Positions 23,201 through 34,000 of a DNA stretch of 64,000 nt are shown in pieces. Each line of letters begins with the position of its first letter. Positions within the stretch are counted from its first letter, which is position 1. A program made the translations under genes and the position numbers. Source of the stretch: Clavaria fumosa (taxonomy: Eukaryota; Basidiomycota; Agaricomycetes; Agaricales; Clavariaceae); the NCBI GenBank assembly GCA_951802425.1, contig OX637796.1:1736001-1800000 (forward strand), given 5' to 3'. The notes under the pieces are model-generated. The model did no database searches and was not told the DNA's origin. It saw nothing but the letters and a program-made list of their open reading frames with translations.

Positions 23201-24111
23201 TCTTCGCCAGTAGCAAAATCCGCTATTTCTTTTTCTCTAACTGCAACCACGTCTCTCAACCTCGCAATTTCGGCCTGCACTTGTTCCAACTGGTCGCTTG
23301 GAGCTTCCGCAGGTACTTCGCGAGCCGGGGTAATCGGAGCAGGGAGGGTAATTACTCCTCGGACCTGCTGGGTACGGCGCGTGGGCGGGAGCGGGCAATT
23401 CTTGGAGATGTGACCGAAGCCGCGGCAGTTGTAGCATTGGAGCTCAGCGGGTTTCGGGTGGGAGCAGTCGACGATCATTGCGTCGGGGTTTCTGGCTGGC
23501 ACGATGGCGGGTGGGAGTCGGGTCTGGGTCATGGTTGTGCGCGGAGGAGGAGCGGGGGTGCGGGCTTTCCGGAGCGACTTGAACTCTTGCCAGAGGTCAT
23601 CCATCCGGATTGCCTTGTTTCTCCACCCAATGTAGGTGGCAGGGAGGGTGTCAGAGTTGTAGATTTTCTCGACGAGGGGCTGGTTAAGTCCGTTCTTGAG
23701 ATATTCAATAAGAACTGACTCGTGGTGGGTAATGGTGAGGTGTGCCATGTGGTAAAGTCGGTCGAACTTGGTGAAGAATTCTCGAGCAGTCTTGCCACTC
23801 TGTTGGAGTTTCTGGAGATTGGCGAGGGCGTGGGTTTCGTCGGCCGTGTCGAGAAATTCGTCGTCTAGATCGTTCACGAAGTTGGCCCAACTTCCCGTGG
23901 TCTCCATCTCGATTATTCGGTCGACTCGGGCATTAGCCCATTCTTCGGCATAGTCCAGACACATCTTGTTAAGAACAAAGTAAATTTTCTTTGCATCGGT
24001 TTCATACCTCTCATGTTCAGAGGCGAAGAGGAGGGTGAACTGTCGTTTAAACGTCCGGTACCCAGTCTGGTCTCCATTATAATCCTTTACCATGATTCCA
24101 CTACTCATCAT
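23197..24111 (-). CDS. Gypsy Gag
   Basis: Starts at ATG 24111 (MMSSGIMVKDYNGDQTGY), ends at TGA 23197. It contains a retrotransposon Gag region (ARVDRIIEMETTGSWANF, TAREFFTKFDRLYHMAH) and one CCHC knuckle, CYNCRGFGHISKNC. The frame is open upstream to 24471, but the Gag homology starts near 24111. Its start overlaps the end of the upstream ORF by 11 bp, and its stop overlaps the pol start. It forms the virus-like particle shell. Confidence 0.88.
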   Translation of the reverse strand: MMSSGIMVKDYNGDQTGYRTFKRQFTLLFASEHERYETDAKKIYFVLNKMCLDYAEEWANARVDRIIEMETTGSWANFVNDLDDEFLDTADETHALANLQKLQQSGKTAREFFTKFDRLYHMAHLTITHHESVLIEYLKNGLNQPLVEKIYNSDTLPATYIGWRNKAIRMDDLWQEFKSLRKARTPAPPPRTTMTQTRLPPAIVPARNPDAMIVDCSHPKPAELQCYNCRGFGHISKNCPLPPTRRTQQVRGVITLPAPITPAREVPAEAPSDQLEQVQAEIARLRDVVAVREKEIADFATGEE

Positions 24112-25016
24112 CAGAGTCGAGGTCGTACAGCTGGATTGATGAGATGTCTGAGGGTCCGGGGGATGAGACATCGTCGGAGTTAGTGAGTGGGTCGAGAGGC
24201 TCGGGCTGTGGTATGTGGACAGCGGCTCGGTATCTGGCGGCGAGTGCTCTAGCTGCCATAAGGTCGGGGATGTTGGTCGGGGTGACAGGGGAGACTGGAA
24301 CGTTAACGGGGATCCAGGAGCATCTGCTAGGAATGGTGGGATAGGGCTGAGCGGTACAAGGCTTCCAGTCCACGATGGATCGGGTGGCGGTATCAATGAG
24401 GTACTCGGCTCGGTGTCCGGTGATTGTAATGAAACGTTCGCTGGGCTGGGTCTGTGTGCACTTGTGGGCAAAAGTGCGGGTGGCGGGTACGGGCGAGGCG
24501 GGACGCGGAGACGGCGAGGCTTCGGTGGAAGTGGGGGTCGGGATATTGTCGAGTTCTTCGATATCGAGGCCTTCTAAGACCTCGGCGATATCTTCTTGTT
24601 GTTGGGCAATCCAAAGTTCAGTCAGGTGCTCGTGTAGGCCTTCTGCGAATTCGACTTGACTATAGGTCTCGAATAAGCGCTGTACGCAGAGGGTTCTGGA
24701 GGTAAGTAGTCCAGTAGGGATAAACTGCCTCTCAATGGAACGGTAAACGACGCTCTTCGGGTACTTTCGGTACTCGGGAGTGGGCGGGCGTGTAACTGCG
24801 GTCGGGGTTCGTCTGTCGATGTGTCACAGGCAGTTTCGTCGCCAGGTCTTGCGGATTTCAATCAGTCCGGGAGGGGGTGGCAGGTGCAAGGCATATTGCC
24901 GTGTTTGGTAGGCTTGATTGGCAGGGTCGTTCGTACGAGTCGCAAGGATAGTGGGAGAAGCCAGGTTGGAAAGAGAACCAGGTCCAGAGGGGAGGTGGTT
25001 ATGGGCAGACTTGTTA
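24101..25016 (-). pseudogene. Upstream ORF of the gypsy element, unknown product
   Basis: A frame running from just inside the 5' LTR to TAG at 24101-24103, with one TGA at 24824-24826 that fits CGA. It is rich in Pro, Ser and Thr in the middle and acidic at its end (YDLDSDDE). Fragments include YRSIERQFIPTG, HEHLTELWIAQQQ and TITGHRAEYLIDTATRSIV, the last looking like a structured domain. I find no in-frame ATG near its beginning, so its start is unknown or lost. Its length (about 300 codons) and its exact 11-bp overlap with gag argue against chance. I do not recognise the product. Confidence 0.55.
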
Positions 25017-25019
25017 TTA

Positions 25020-25596
25020 TGTTACGGCTCACGTAGCCGGGAGTCCTAGGCAGGCTAGCTGAGTAGGAGGACAAGTGGGTGGTATTCGGAATAACAAGTC
25101 TGAGGTTTACACCGTGTCTACTTACCTACTTATATACTATATCAGGGGGGTGGGGTACCGATTACGGTACAAGGAGAAGGGGGAAAGGGGCAGCAACGGT
25201 CGTGCGTAGCATAGGAGTGAAAGTATCTAGGGAACGGTCATGTGGTCGCAGAGGCGACAAGAAGAGAAGTCGCAGTCGTCAGGGGGATGGATTTGCAGGC
25301 GGGGGGAGGGACAAGGGTCCCAAGGGGACAGGACAATGGTAACAGGAGAGGAAAACAAGGAGATCACCAAATCCGGACTAGTCTTGATGGTGTCAAGGGG
25401 AGACAGGATGATGGCATCCCGCATTGACGTTCCATCACGAAAATGGGCTGTCTCCTCGGTAATGGTCGTGTGATAGGTAGTCAGGTGGTCGGGCGCTTAC
25501 CAGCCATGTGATCGTTGGCTAGTTAGTCACATGTCCGGGATCCTGGGCGTGTCTCGTGACATAAGCACGGTGGTCACCTGACTACGCACCGTAACA
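25020..25596 (-). repeat. 5' LTR of the gypsy element (577 bp)
   Basis: Partner of 19243-19799. It ends directly at the TSD atggt (25597-25601). It holds the extra block near 25280 described for the other LTR. Confidence 0.92.
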
Positions 25597-25601
25597 ATGG
25601 T

Positions 25602-26885
25602 ACAGTATACTGACAACTTAGCTGAGCTATTTTGCTGATGAGATGCTTTGGAAGATCAAAAATCACATGCAATCTTGCTACATGAAGACCTAGTTGAAGT
25701 TGACATCAAATTGTAGACAATTGATAGCCTTAGACTAACCTTTTAATCCATCCTCTTTCCACTGTGATTTGTTTTCAATGATCAAGGTAGTGTCAAAGCA
25801 TGGTGGAGTTGCTGGCTTGCATGGTCCATTAGAATTGCCAGGCATTCCATGAATTTGATATAATTGTTCATCAGCTTGGGGCTTGGATGGCAACTTGACA
25901 GTAATATATTTATACACATCAAATCAATCATAATAGTTTGGATGAATATGATCTCTTCCAAAAGATTGCTCCAAAAAGGAGTTCAAAGCTTGGATTATTT
26001 GGATAAAGCTAGGTACCCATTTATTTTGGTAAATTAGTACAGAAAATATCAATTAATCTTTTTGACATATCCACATTAGTTGTACAGATCAAGTAGTGTC
26101 TTATGAAAAAAAAAATCTTGAGAATTGCTTGAGAATTGACTGAGAAATGGGCAAGAACATGTGTGGGTCACTGATTTGGTAAGCTTGTGGCTGTACTTGT
26201 GGCATGGTGGGAATTGCCATCTCAGAAAGTCGTCACATGCTCTGTGTTGAACTTGTCGTTCTCTCTGCCTCCCACCATCACCCCCTCCCTTTCTCCCATC
26301 CCCAGCAACGACAACAGCAGCGACAGCACCCTCACTGTAATACTTTCTATCCCTCAAAAGAACTGGACTCAACGGTATATTGAGTGTTATAGTTCTAAGT
26401 AGAGGGATCTACCCTCTGTGTACAGTCGCAACACAGTCCTGCAACTGTTGGACAGTTGTTCCAACCCGACCTGACTGCTCCTTGCCTCTCACATTGAGCC
26501 ATTTGGGGAAAGAATCCTCGAGAATAGGTAAATACACGTCAGTTGCCCAGAACATTTCGAAATTTCGAGGGGCAAGAGGTGGTGAGTTGCAATCACGTGG
26601 TACACGTTCAGGCCATGTGACTCCCACCTGTCATTGGTTGAATGCTCATGTGATCACGGGTTGAAATTTTTCCAACTCCAACCTCACTGACTTTCATCCC
26701 TCTTTCCTTAACCACCACCATCGTCATGCCTCAGACTCTTTGCTTTCTTTCCTTAACCACCACCATCGTCGTGCCTCAGACTCTTTGCTTTCTTTACTTA
26801 AAACACCACCACCGCTGCCAAAGGTGCAAGTCTTTCTTGATCGCACCTCTTCCACTGATGTTGCTAGGCACCAAATTGGGCTTCG
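25602..26885. other. AT-rich non-coding stretch
   Basis: The sequence right after the gypsy TSD resembles 18590-18620 (…gctgatg), so it is the second half of an interrupted older repeat. At 26700-26800 a short block (gcctcagactctttgctttct) is duplicated. No gene is recognised on either strand. Confidence 0.45.
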
Positions 26886-26889
26886 TTTT

Positions 26890-27320
26890 TGGGTTGCCTT
26901 GGTGTGTTCATGCCAAAGACCTTCGGTGGTCTTGATGATCTGGGGCAGGGCTGGGTGCCTTGGCATGTTCATGCCAAAGACCTTCGGTGGTCTTGATAAT
27001 CTGGGGCAGGGCTGGGTGCCGCAGTGCGTTTACGCCAAAGACCTTCAATGGTCTTGATGATCTGGGGCAGGGGGTGGGCGCCTCGGCACATTCATGCCAA
27101 AGACCTTCGGCGGTCTCGATGATCTGGGGCAGGGAGTGGGCACCTCAGTGCGTTCACGCCAAAGACCTTCGGCAGTCTTGATGATCTGGGGCTGGGCTGG
27201 GCGCCTTGGCGCATTCATGCCAAAGACCTTCAGTGGTCTTGATAATCTGGGGTAGGGCTGGGCGCCTCGGTGCGTTCATGCCAAGGACCTTCGGCAGTCT
27301 TGATGATCTGGGGCCACAGG
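26890..27320. repeat. 61-bp minisatellite, about 7 copies, each with a hairpin
   Basis: The anchor ttcatgccaaagacc recurs at about 26908, 26969, 27030, 27091, 27152, 27213 and 27275, a 61-bp step. Each unit carries aagacc-ttcggt-ggtctt, a short stem-loop, followed by gatctggggcagg. The copies differ mainly by transitions. A different, diverged pair (tttccatttac… ttttac) follows at 27338-27480. Confidence 0.9.
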
Positions 27321-27733
27321 CACTTTGGTGCATTTCCATTTACCATTTTACTTGTATTGACACTGGCTATCCTTCTGGCAAAGCATGTCTCGACACATGG
27401 GTCTTCGCACCCAACACTTGTATTTGTTGGTCTGGGGCAGGGAATGTGGGTGTTTCGTGTGTTTCCATTTACTATTTTACACTGACTATCCCTCCAGCAC
27501 AACCACATCCTCGATGCATCCTGACTCACGGGTCTTCACTCCCGACATCCGCTGGCAACTTGTCCATTTTTTGTCTTTTGTGCGCTGTAGCAGTAGTTAT
27601 TCATGTCGTAGTAGGGGAGGGGTAGAGGGGGTATTCAATGCTGGCCACATTGAGTATCCTTTCTGCCCTGACCATATCCTTTTTTCATGAAACTTGTAAT
27701 AATTACTTGTAATTTGTCAAACTCCATACCTGT

Positions 27734-27739
27734 TATAAA
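27734..27739 (+). promoter_or_regulatory. Possible TATA box
   Basis: The sequence ttataaag lies about 81 bp upstream of the ATG at 27820. Position and sequence fit a TATA element; nothing else supports it. Confidence 0.3.
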
Positions 27740-27819
27740 GTGAGGTTCTGTTTGTACATGTAAGTCACATGACCACTGAGTGGCTGAGCAGCTAAGCACT
27801 TTGAACTCGAACTGTCACA

Positions 27820-29481
27820 ATGCCAAGAACGAAACAATCGGCATCTAGGTCAACTGGCACTCCATGTGTGAGAGTGACCCTTCACCCATCTGCCATCAAA
27901 CAAAATGCGCAGCCTATTGCTCAACCGATTGGAATTAGGGTGAGTCCTCGACTCTGCTGTCAATTTGATCGAGCTGATCAAGGGACACAGGCAGGTGACA
28001 GAGCCCTGAATGATGAAGTAAGATTACTTAACTCCATCCAATGTAGTACTGACTTCTTGCAGTGGTGCTGCAGCTGTGGTAATGGAGGATTTCTTTTAGA
28101 CTGCAATTCGTGTGAGCAAGCAGTGTGCGGCAGCTGCCTCACGATTCCCCGATGCTCGGAGCTCATCAAGGAGCCCGACATCAAGTTTGTCTGTATGGCC
28201 TGCCACCTAAGCTCAAGAAATCGTGCAGAACCTTTCTATGTGAGTGATTATTCCCGTCATTACAGGTATATTGATACAACTTGAATCCCAGCCTCTCTAT
28301 TGCAATAACGAGCCCATTAGGAGTGTCATCGGTCATATCAAGCCCACAAGTCTTAGGGGCCACTATGCAAGACAAAACACGAGCTTGCTCGCTATCCTTA
28401 ATTTCCGTCTCTGCACAATCCCATCTCCAGGGGATCTGTACATTTCCATTGCCAATTCCTTGGCAGGATGGTTCGCCAACCCATCGCAGAAAAGGATGTT
28501 ATACACTCAAGAAATAGTCCTCGACATCGATGCTGCTAATCCGAGGTCATTGCTCAAGCATCAGAAGGAAATAATGGAACTTGTCAAATGCTTTCGAGAG
28601 TACATTGCCTTCATTACTACTTGGACATGGCTGACGATATGGCTGACTGCTCTGAGTAGATTTGGCATCCAAAGGCTCATCATCTTCTTGTTTACCCACA
28701 CCAACCCTGACAATGGGGACCTCCACTGTGCCAATAATGCTGGTATACAAACTGACAGTGTAAGTCCCAATCAATGTTCTTAAATGCTTATTTCTGAGCT
28801 AGTCTGCTAGTTTCTGGCTCAAGTCTTTGGCCAAGAACTTCTCCATTTCGCTAAGGAAGTCCACTCACTTCTTATTCTTGAGGTTTGTGGCGGTGTTTGG
28901 GACAATGCAGCCTCACGCAAGGCAATGACAGATTTTGCCCAGCAGTACATCTTCACTTCACTCTTCTCCTTCTAATACTGATATTTGTAGCAGGGCGTGG
29001 TTCAATTGGCTTCGGTCAAAGGAACTTTTTTCCACATCTCGCAATTCCCTTCTTAACCAAACTCCTTATCAAGCATTTTATCGAATGCTTCTCAATGCTT
29101 CGCATGCTCCCTGATATTCTCAAGGAGGAGGAGGGTCTTGGTGCTCACAGTTCAATCCTGGTCCTCTCTCACCGGTTTGCCATCAAGTATTTTTGGGTCC
29201 ATAAAGACCTTCGCCCATTCGGTGACACCCTCACCCTTCAGTGCCCAAAATGTTTTGCAATTCGGACCCTCACCTTCAAGCTATTGGACAATATGAGTGG
29301 GGAATATCAGGCGAGTTGTCATTGTGGCTGGACTGACCGGAAGCTTTCTGGCAATGGCGATACATTGATGCTAAGGGGCTCACAGGGATTGATGGGATGG
29401 GCTTCATGCCTTTTGTACAGGACTCCAGCTATTGTCGACGAGGTATGGAAACTTCCCCGGTCCATGTACAATACGGTCTAA
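27820..29481 (+). CDS. H3-tail-mimic protein with Cys cluster and possible caspase-like His/Cys pair
   Basis: ATG at 27820. The N-terminus, MPRTKQSASRSTG, matches the histone H3 tail (ARTKQTARKSTG) at 8 of 12 positions after Met, keeping R2, T3, K4, Q5, A7, S10, T11 and G12; K9 is Arg. Next comes a zinc-finger-like Cys cluster: CCSCGNGGFLLDCNSCEQA, then VCGSCL and FVCMACH (about aa 83-130). A later exon holds FTHTNPDNGDLHC. After a GTAAGT intron to about 28816, LLHFAKEVHSLLILEVCGGVWDN follows as two neighbouring segments. A His and a Cys after predicted beta strands recall caspase/CHAT folds. The C-terminal exon has LQCPKCF and ASCHCGW cysteine pairs and ends at 29481. The junction near 28965 could not be joined without a frame problem, so one exon border or a frameshift is unsettled. 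Other fungal relatives with an H3-like start exist as far as I recall; function unknown. Confidence 0.65.
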
Positions 29482-29665
29482 GAACCTTATGCTGTCTGTA
29501 CGTAAAATTTTCTCTGAGTGTTTGAAATGATGCAACCATCCTGTAAATGTTTTGACCTGTAAATATTTTTGACTTGACCTGAGAACACGAGACACAGAAT
29601 CATGTGACCATGGAGTCAACAGAATCATATGACTGTAACAAACAAACATAAGCATTAAACAAAAT

Positions 29666-30989
29666 TGTTACGTGCGTGCTCGGAGGGTCAGGGTGAAGTC
29701 CAGTCAGAGTTCGGAGTTCGGGTCCGGGGTGTCCGGGATGTCCAGGTGTGGACTTCGGGGTTCAGACGGGACTTTGGCGAACGTATTGAAACGACGCCCT
29801 TACTGAGTCCTGGGTGTCCCATATTTCGGAGTTGCGGGAGTTCGGGATCTCGGGTCCGGTGCTCGGGCGAGTCGTCCGGGTTGGACTTGAGATGAGGGAT
29901 GGACAGGAGGGTGGAGATGGAGTTCGGATGGAGTTCGGGTTTGAACGAGTGACTAAGTAGAGGAGACGGAGGCCAGGAAGGAGGGATATGGAGTTCCGGA
30001 GTTCGGAGATGATTTCCGGAGGTCGGACGGATGGTGTGGGCTGTCGGGACAGATTCCGGGTGTCGGGTGGAAGTCAGGAGTTGGTCAGGAGTTGGTCCGG
30101 AGTTGCTCCGGAGTTGGTCCGGAGTCGGTCGGGTCAGTCAGGAATTAGCACAACTGACGTAGGAGACAGAGGACGAGGGTCAGATTAGACATGATACAAA
30201 TTACAAGGTGGCGGGCGGAAAGGACGGAGGTGCGGAGATAGACAGAGGGACAGGAGTCGGGGAGTCAGACGGGAGTACGGAGGTGCGGGGATGCGGAGGG
30301 ACGGAGGGACGGAGGTGCAGGGGAGTTCGGGGGTATACAGGAGGAGTGTACGTGGGTATACGAGGGTGGTATCCGGACTGCAGAATACTCTACGAAGTAG
30401 GTAGGTATATATACTACGAGTCCGGGGCGTTTCCAGCAACCCGGAGTTTTGACGGTAGTTACGGAGAATGGCCCGGAGATACATCGCGGGACTTACTACG
30501 GAACAACGGGATAGCAACGGGGATCAGTTTCCTGATCCCAGAGTCAGATACTGCTACCGTCAGGATGGTAACTACGCAGCCTAGCAACTGCGCAGATTGT
30601 CTGGTTTCCACGCTCGGAGTTCGTTGCTGGTGGAGTAACCACAGATGTTTCTTCATGACTGTCGGGAAGTCGGATTCGGGAATCGGAGATCGGGATCGGG
30701 AATCGGGAATCGGGATCGGGATCGGGACAGCCTCTTGGGGAACTATCCCCGGAAGTGGGTTTGGTGCCTGCCCCACATGTGGGGCAGGTACCCTCAGATG
30801 CTGAGGCACCAGAGCAGGAGTTCGGAGGTCCGGGTCTGGAGATCGGAGGTCGGGTCCGGAGATTGGAAGTCGGGGTCCGGAGATCTGAAGTCGGGGGCAG
30901 GAGATGGGAGTCGAGGCCGGAGATAGGAAGTCTGGGACCGGAGATGGTGTTTCCGGTCCGGACCGGAAGGGAGCGGCACGGACGTGACA
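29666..30989. repeat. Solo LTR, 1324 bp, TSD aaaat
   Basis: Begins TGTTACGTGCGTGC and ends GCACGGACGTGACA, near-perfect inverted termini. The 5-bp aaaat lies on both sides (29661-29665 and 30990-30994). It is GC-rich with many ggagttcggg-like words, unlike the AT-rich flanks. No ORF in it has retrotransposon features, so it is a recombined LTR. A perfect 22-bp palindrome centred on acatgt lies at 30767-30788. Confidence 0.88.
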
Positions 30990-31011
30990 AAAATCATGTG
31001 ACTGTATTCAA

Positions 31012-34000
31012 GATGTGGTCAGTCATTGGGAAGGGAGGACGAGCAGTAGAGAGAACATACACAGTAAAAAGGCTCTCAAGGGGGAGAAAGGTCAGTAGGA
31101 AAGATCAGGAGATCACTCAAAACACGAGAGCAGGTTCACCACCTTAACTTAAAAAACACACAAGGGAGCCCAGTGATCCATATGAAAATTTGGATTTGAG
31201 GCAGGAAGATGAACTGCTTGGACAGGAAAGTTCGAATTCAAAAAGGCCAAGAAAGGGGAAGGTAGTTGAATTGATTCTAACCAATTTTGATGTACTTTGA
31301 TGTTCTGCAGACACAGAACGATTTCCTTCAAGAATGGAAGGACAATGCATGCAATCTGTATCTCTCTGAGATAATGGAGCTTGAGGCACCTCCTGAAAAT
31401 CAGGACTGCATGCTTTGTCGCAAACCCTTGGCTTTATACCGGTGTTTTGACTGCTTGTACACTGCCCAACTTGTCTGCCTTGATTGCTGCCTTCTGCAAC
31501 ACCGGTGCCACCCATTTCATCAAATCAAAAAATGGATGGGAACATTTTTTGACAGGAGCGACCTTGGAGATATGGGGCTTACCATCAATCTTGGCCATGG
31601 TGGCAATTTGTGCCCTGGATACAAGGCTGGACTTCCTCACACCATGATTGATGAACGAAGAATCTGGGATGAGGATTCCAATGATGATGAGTCTCTAGAA
31701 GAACTGCTGCCAGGGATGGACAGCTTTCAACAGACTCATGGATTAACATTTGTAACCAGCTCTGGTGTTTTCAAGCATCCAGTGAAATGGTGCATCTGTC
31801 CAAATGCACCATCTACTCATCTCCAGCTGCTTTGGATGCACTTTTTCCCTGCAAGTCTTCAGAAGCCCTCAACTGCATTCACATTCAATGTCCTCAAATT
31901 GTTTCATATCAATGTTATGGAGAGCAAGACTGCAGCACATAGCTTCTACTCAAAGCTGCAGAGAATGACTAACAGTGGATTTCCTTCTTCACTCCCTGTA
32001 AGTAACAAGATTTGCTGATTAGGATTAGATGCAACATCCTAACCCCAAGGTTTCTAGAATCGCTACTGTGAGCTGATGAGGGTGTTAAGGCAATGGAGGT
32101 ATTTGGAAATGCTGAAGAGGGCTGGATTTGCACATCATCCTGAGCAAGAGCAGACACCTGGTGATCTCGTACTTTTTTGCCCTACCTGCCTGCAACCTGG
32201 AATAAATGTAGCAGTTGAAGAGGTGAAAGAGTCTAGGAATCCGTAGGTTTATTAAATTCATTCCAAATGCAAGAATTGATTAAAGATTACAGAAGCATTT
32301 ATCACTGATCTATTGTAGCTGATGGAAACTTTAAACTGGAGAATGTGAAGTCGAAATGCCCCGAGGATGATGTCTCCTTAAGTGATGGAAGAGGTTTTAT
32401 GGTCGAGGAAAAGCCCTACCAGGCTCACATCATGGCATCTGTTGAAGCAAAACAGGTGACTCTTCAAGTCGAACACTATTCAGGATACTCACTGATAACA
32501 TTGCTTAGAATCCAAGATGTCACAATCATTGAGCAATTACTCAGGTGAATGGTCATAGTGGATGAAAACGAGATCACCTACGAGCTACTGGGGGTGGTGT
32601 ATGTGCTTGTGCACGTCATGGATGCTTTTATCCACACAGCTTTGTTGATTTTCAAAAGGGGGAGAGGTAAGACTGATTTCTCTAAGGTGTCTCAGCTAAG
32701 TCTTTTTGATCAGGCAGATGAACATTGATTATTCACTTTGCCAAGCCCTCCAGAGGGTAGAAGTCATCAAGAAGGTGCTTTTTGTCTATGACATAGGATG
32801 CGAATGGGGAAAGCGCTTTTGGGACCGAGTTGAAGCAAGCAATTACCTGCATCTTGATGAAGACCTGGAGATTATCATGACAGTGGGGAAATTTCACTTG
32901 GGAGCACATATCAAGGAGTGCTTTGCACTTTTCTCCTTGAACTTTGTTCGAGGTGTTGGGCAATTGGATGGTGAAATTTTGGAAAGTCTCTGGTCAACCC
33001 TTGGCAAAGCAGCCAGCCATACCAGAGGAATGTCTCAAGCTCATTGACAGGAAGTTCTTGACAACCACATGAATGATTCTAATTGGAAGAATATGATCAA
33101 AGCATGTAAGTGTGTGTTCTTATGGTCATAGATATTTGTTTGATGCATTTAAAACCAGCACATTCAATCCATACCAAGTGGAAGAATGCGCAACAGCAGC
33201 AGGCAGAAACCAAGTCAGCTCTGGATGAATTGACAGCTAGAATCAGCAATGCATGGGTATCAGAGTGGAGGCAATTGGAAGAAAGAGCAATGAATGAGCA
33301 AGGGAATTTGCTCAGAATATATGATGTTGCTAACACAAAAAGTGAGCCATGTCCTACCCTTTTGTGCTTTTGATTGAAGTGCTTTAAAGCTCCTAGCCAT
33401 GCAGAGATTGAACTAGAGCTATCGCAGAAGGAATGGAAAGCAGGTGATTTATCTGGCAATGCCAGTCTTCTAGCTTCAGGCATAAATTTGGAAAACGAAC
33501 AGTAAGTTCTCATTACTATATTTGTTTCTTCACATTTTACATTCACATACTAGAGCATCAATAGCAGCTTATGTGAGGACACTGAAAAAGCCTTCAACAT
33601 CCCAGCAAAGAGAGCTCGAGGAGAAATGAAGGCGCCTTCAAATCAGGATCACAAATTATGAGAAGTGCTGGTCTGAGTCATCTTTCTTTGTGGGCAGGGC
33701 TATTGACTTGGAAGAAAACTATCCCTTGTACAAGGTGGATGAAAGTGAACTTGAGGGCAATTCAGGTGATGAGTGGGAGGATGACAGTGGTGGATTTCAG
33801 CCTGAGGTTGTGGCTATATCCCTTCCATCAAAAATGGGTTGGGAGAATCACATGGAAAGTGGCTTGGCGGACATGGCAGCCTGTGAAGTGAAACTCCAGG
33901 TTGGACAGATGAACGGTGCCCTTGAACAACTTAGGATTGCCTTGGGGGAGAAGTCTCTTATATTCAGAGAACAGGTAGGGCTCATAGAGCATCCATATAC

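Larger units (their letters stand above)
19243..25596 (-). mobile_element. Full-length but decayed Ty3/gypsy chromovirus, TSD atggt
   Basis: LTRs at 19243-19799 (3' LTR) and 25020-25596 (5' LTR) begin TGTTAYGGCTCACG and end CCGTAACA. The duplication atggt is at 19238-19242 and 25597-25601. A purine tract (gaggagagga on minus) precedes the 3' LTR. Coding order on minus: an upstream ORF, gag (CCHC), then pol with protease, RT, RNase H, integrase and a C-terminal chromodomain. The chromodomain places it among the chromoviruses, whose integrases can target heterochromatin. Several nonsense codons make it non-autonomous. Confidence 0.95.

Noticed and set aside
28885..28978. Frame MWRCLGQCSLTQGN as the start of a new gene
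   Set aside because: It is the wrong frame of the exon LEVCGGVWDNAASRKAM of the H3-mimic gene.
29665..31147. Proteins of 110-198 codons inside the solo LTR
   Set aside because: The frames come from GC-rich simple words, run on both strands, and have no domain or splice logic.
31012..31160. TAA near 31149 counted as another decay stop in KDZ
   Set aside because: The 5' exon structure is not known there and TAA does not arise from CGA; it may lie in an intron.
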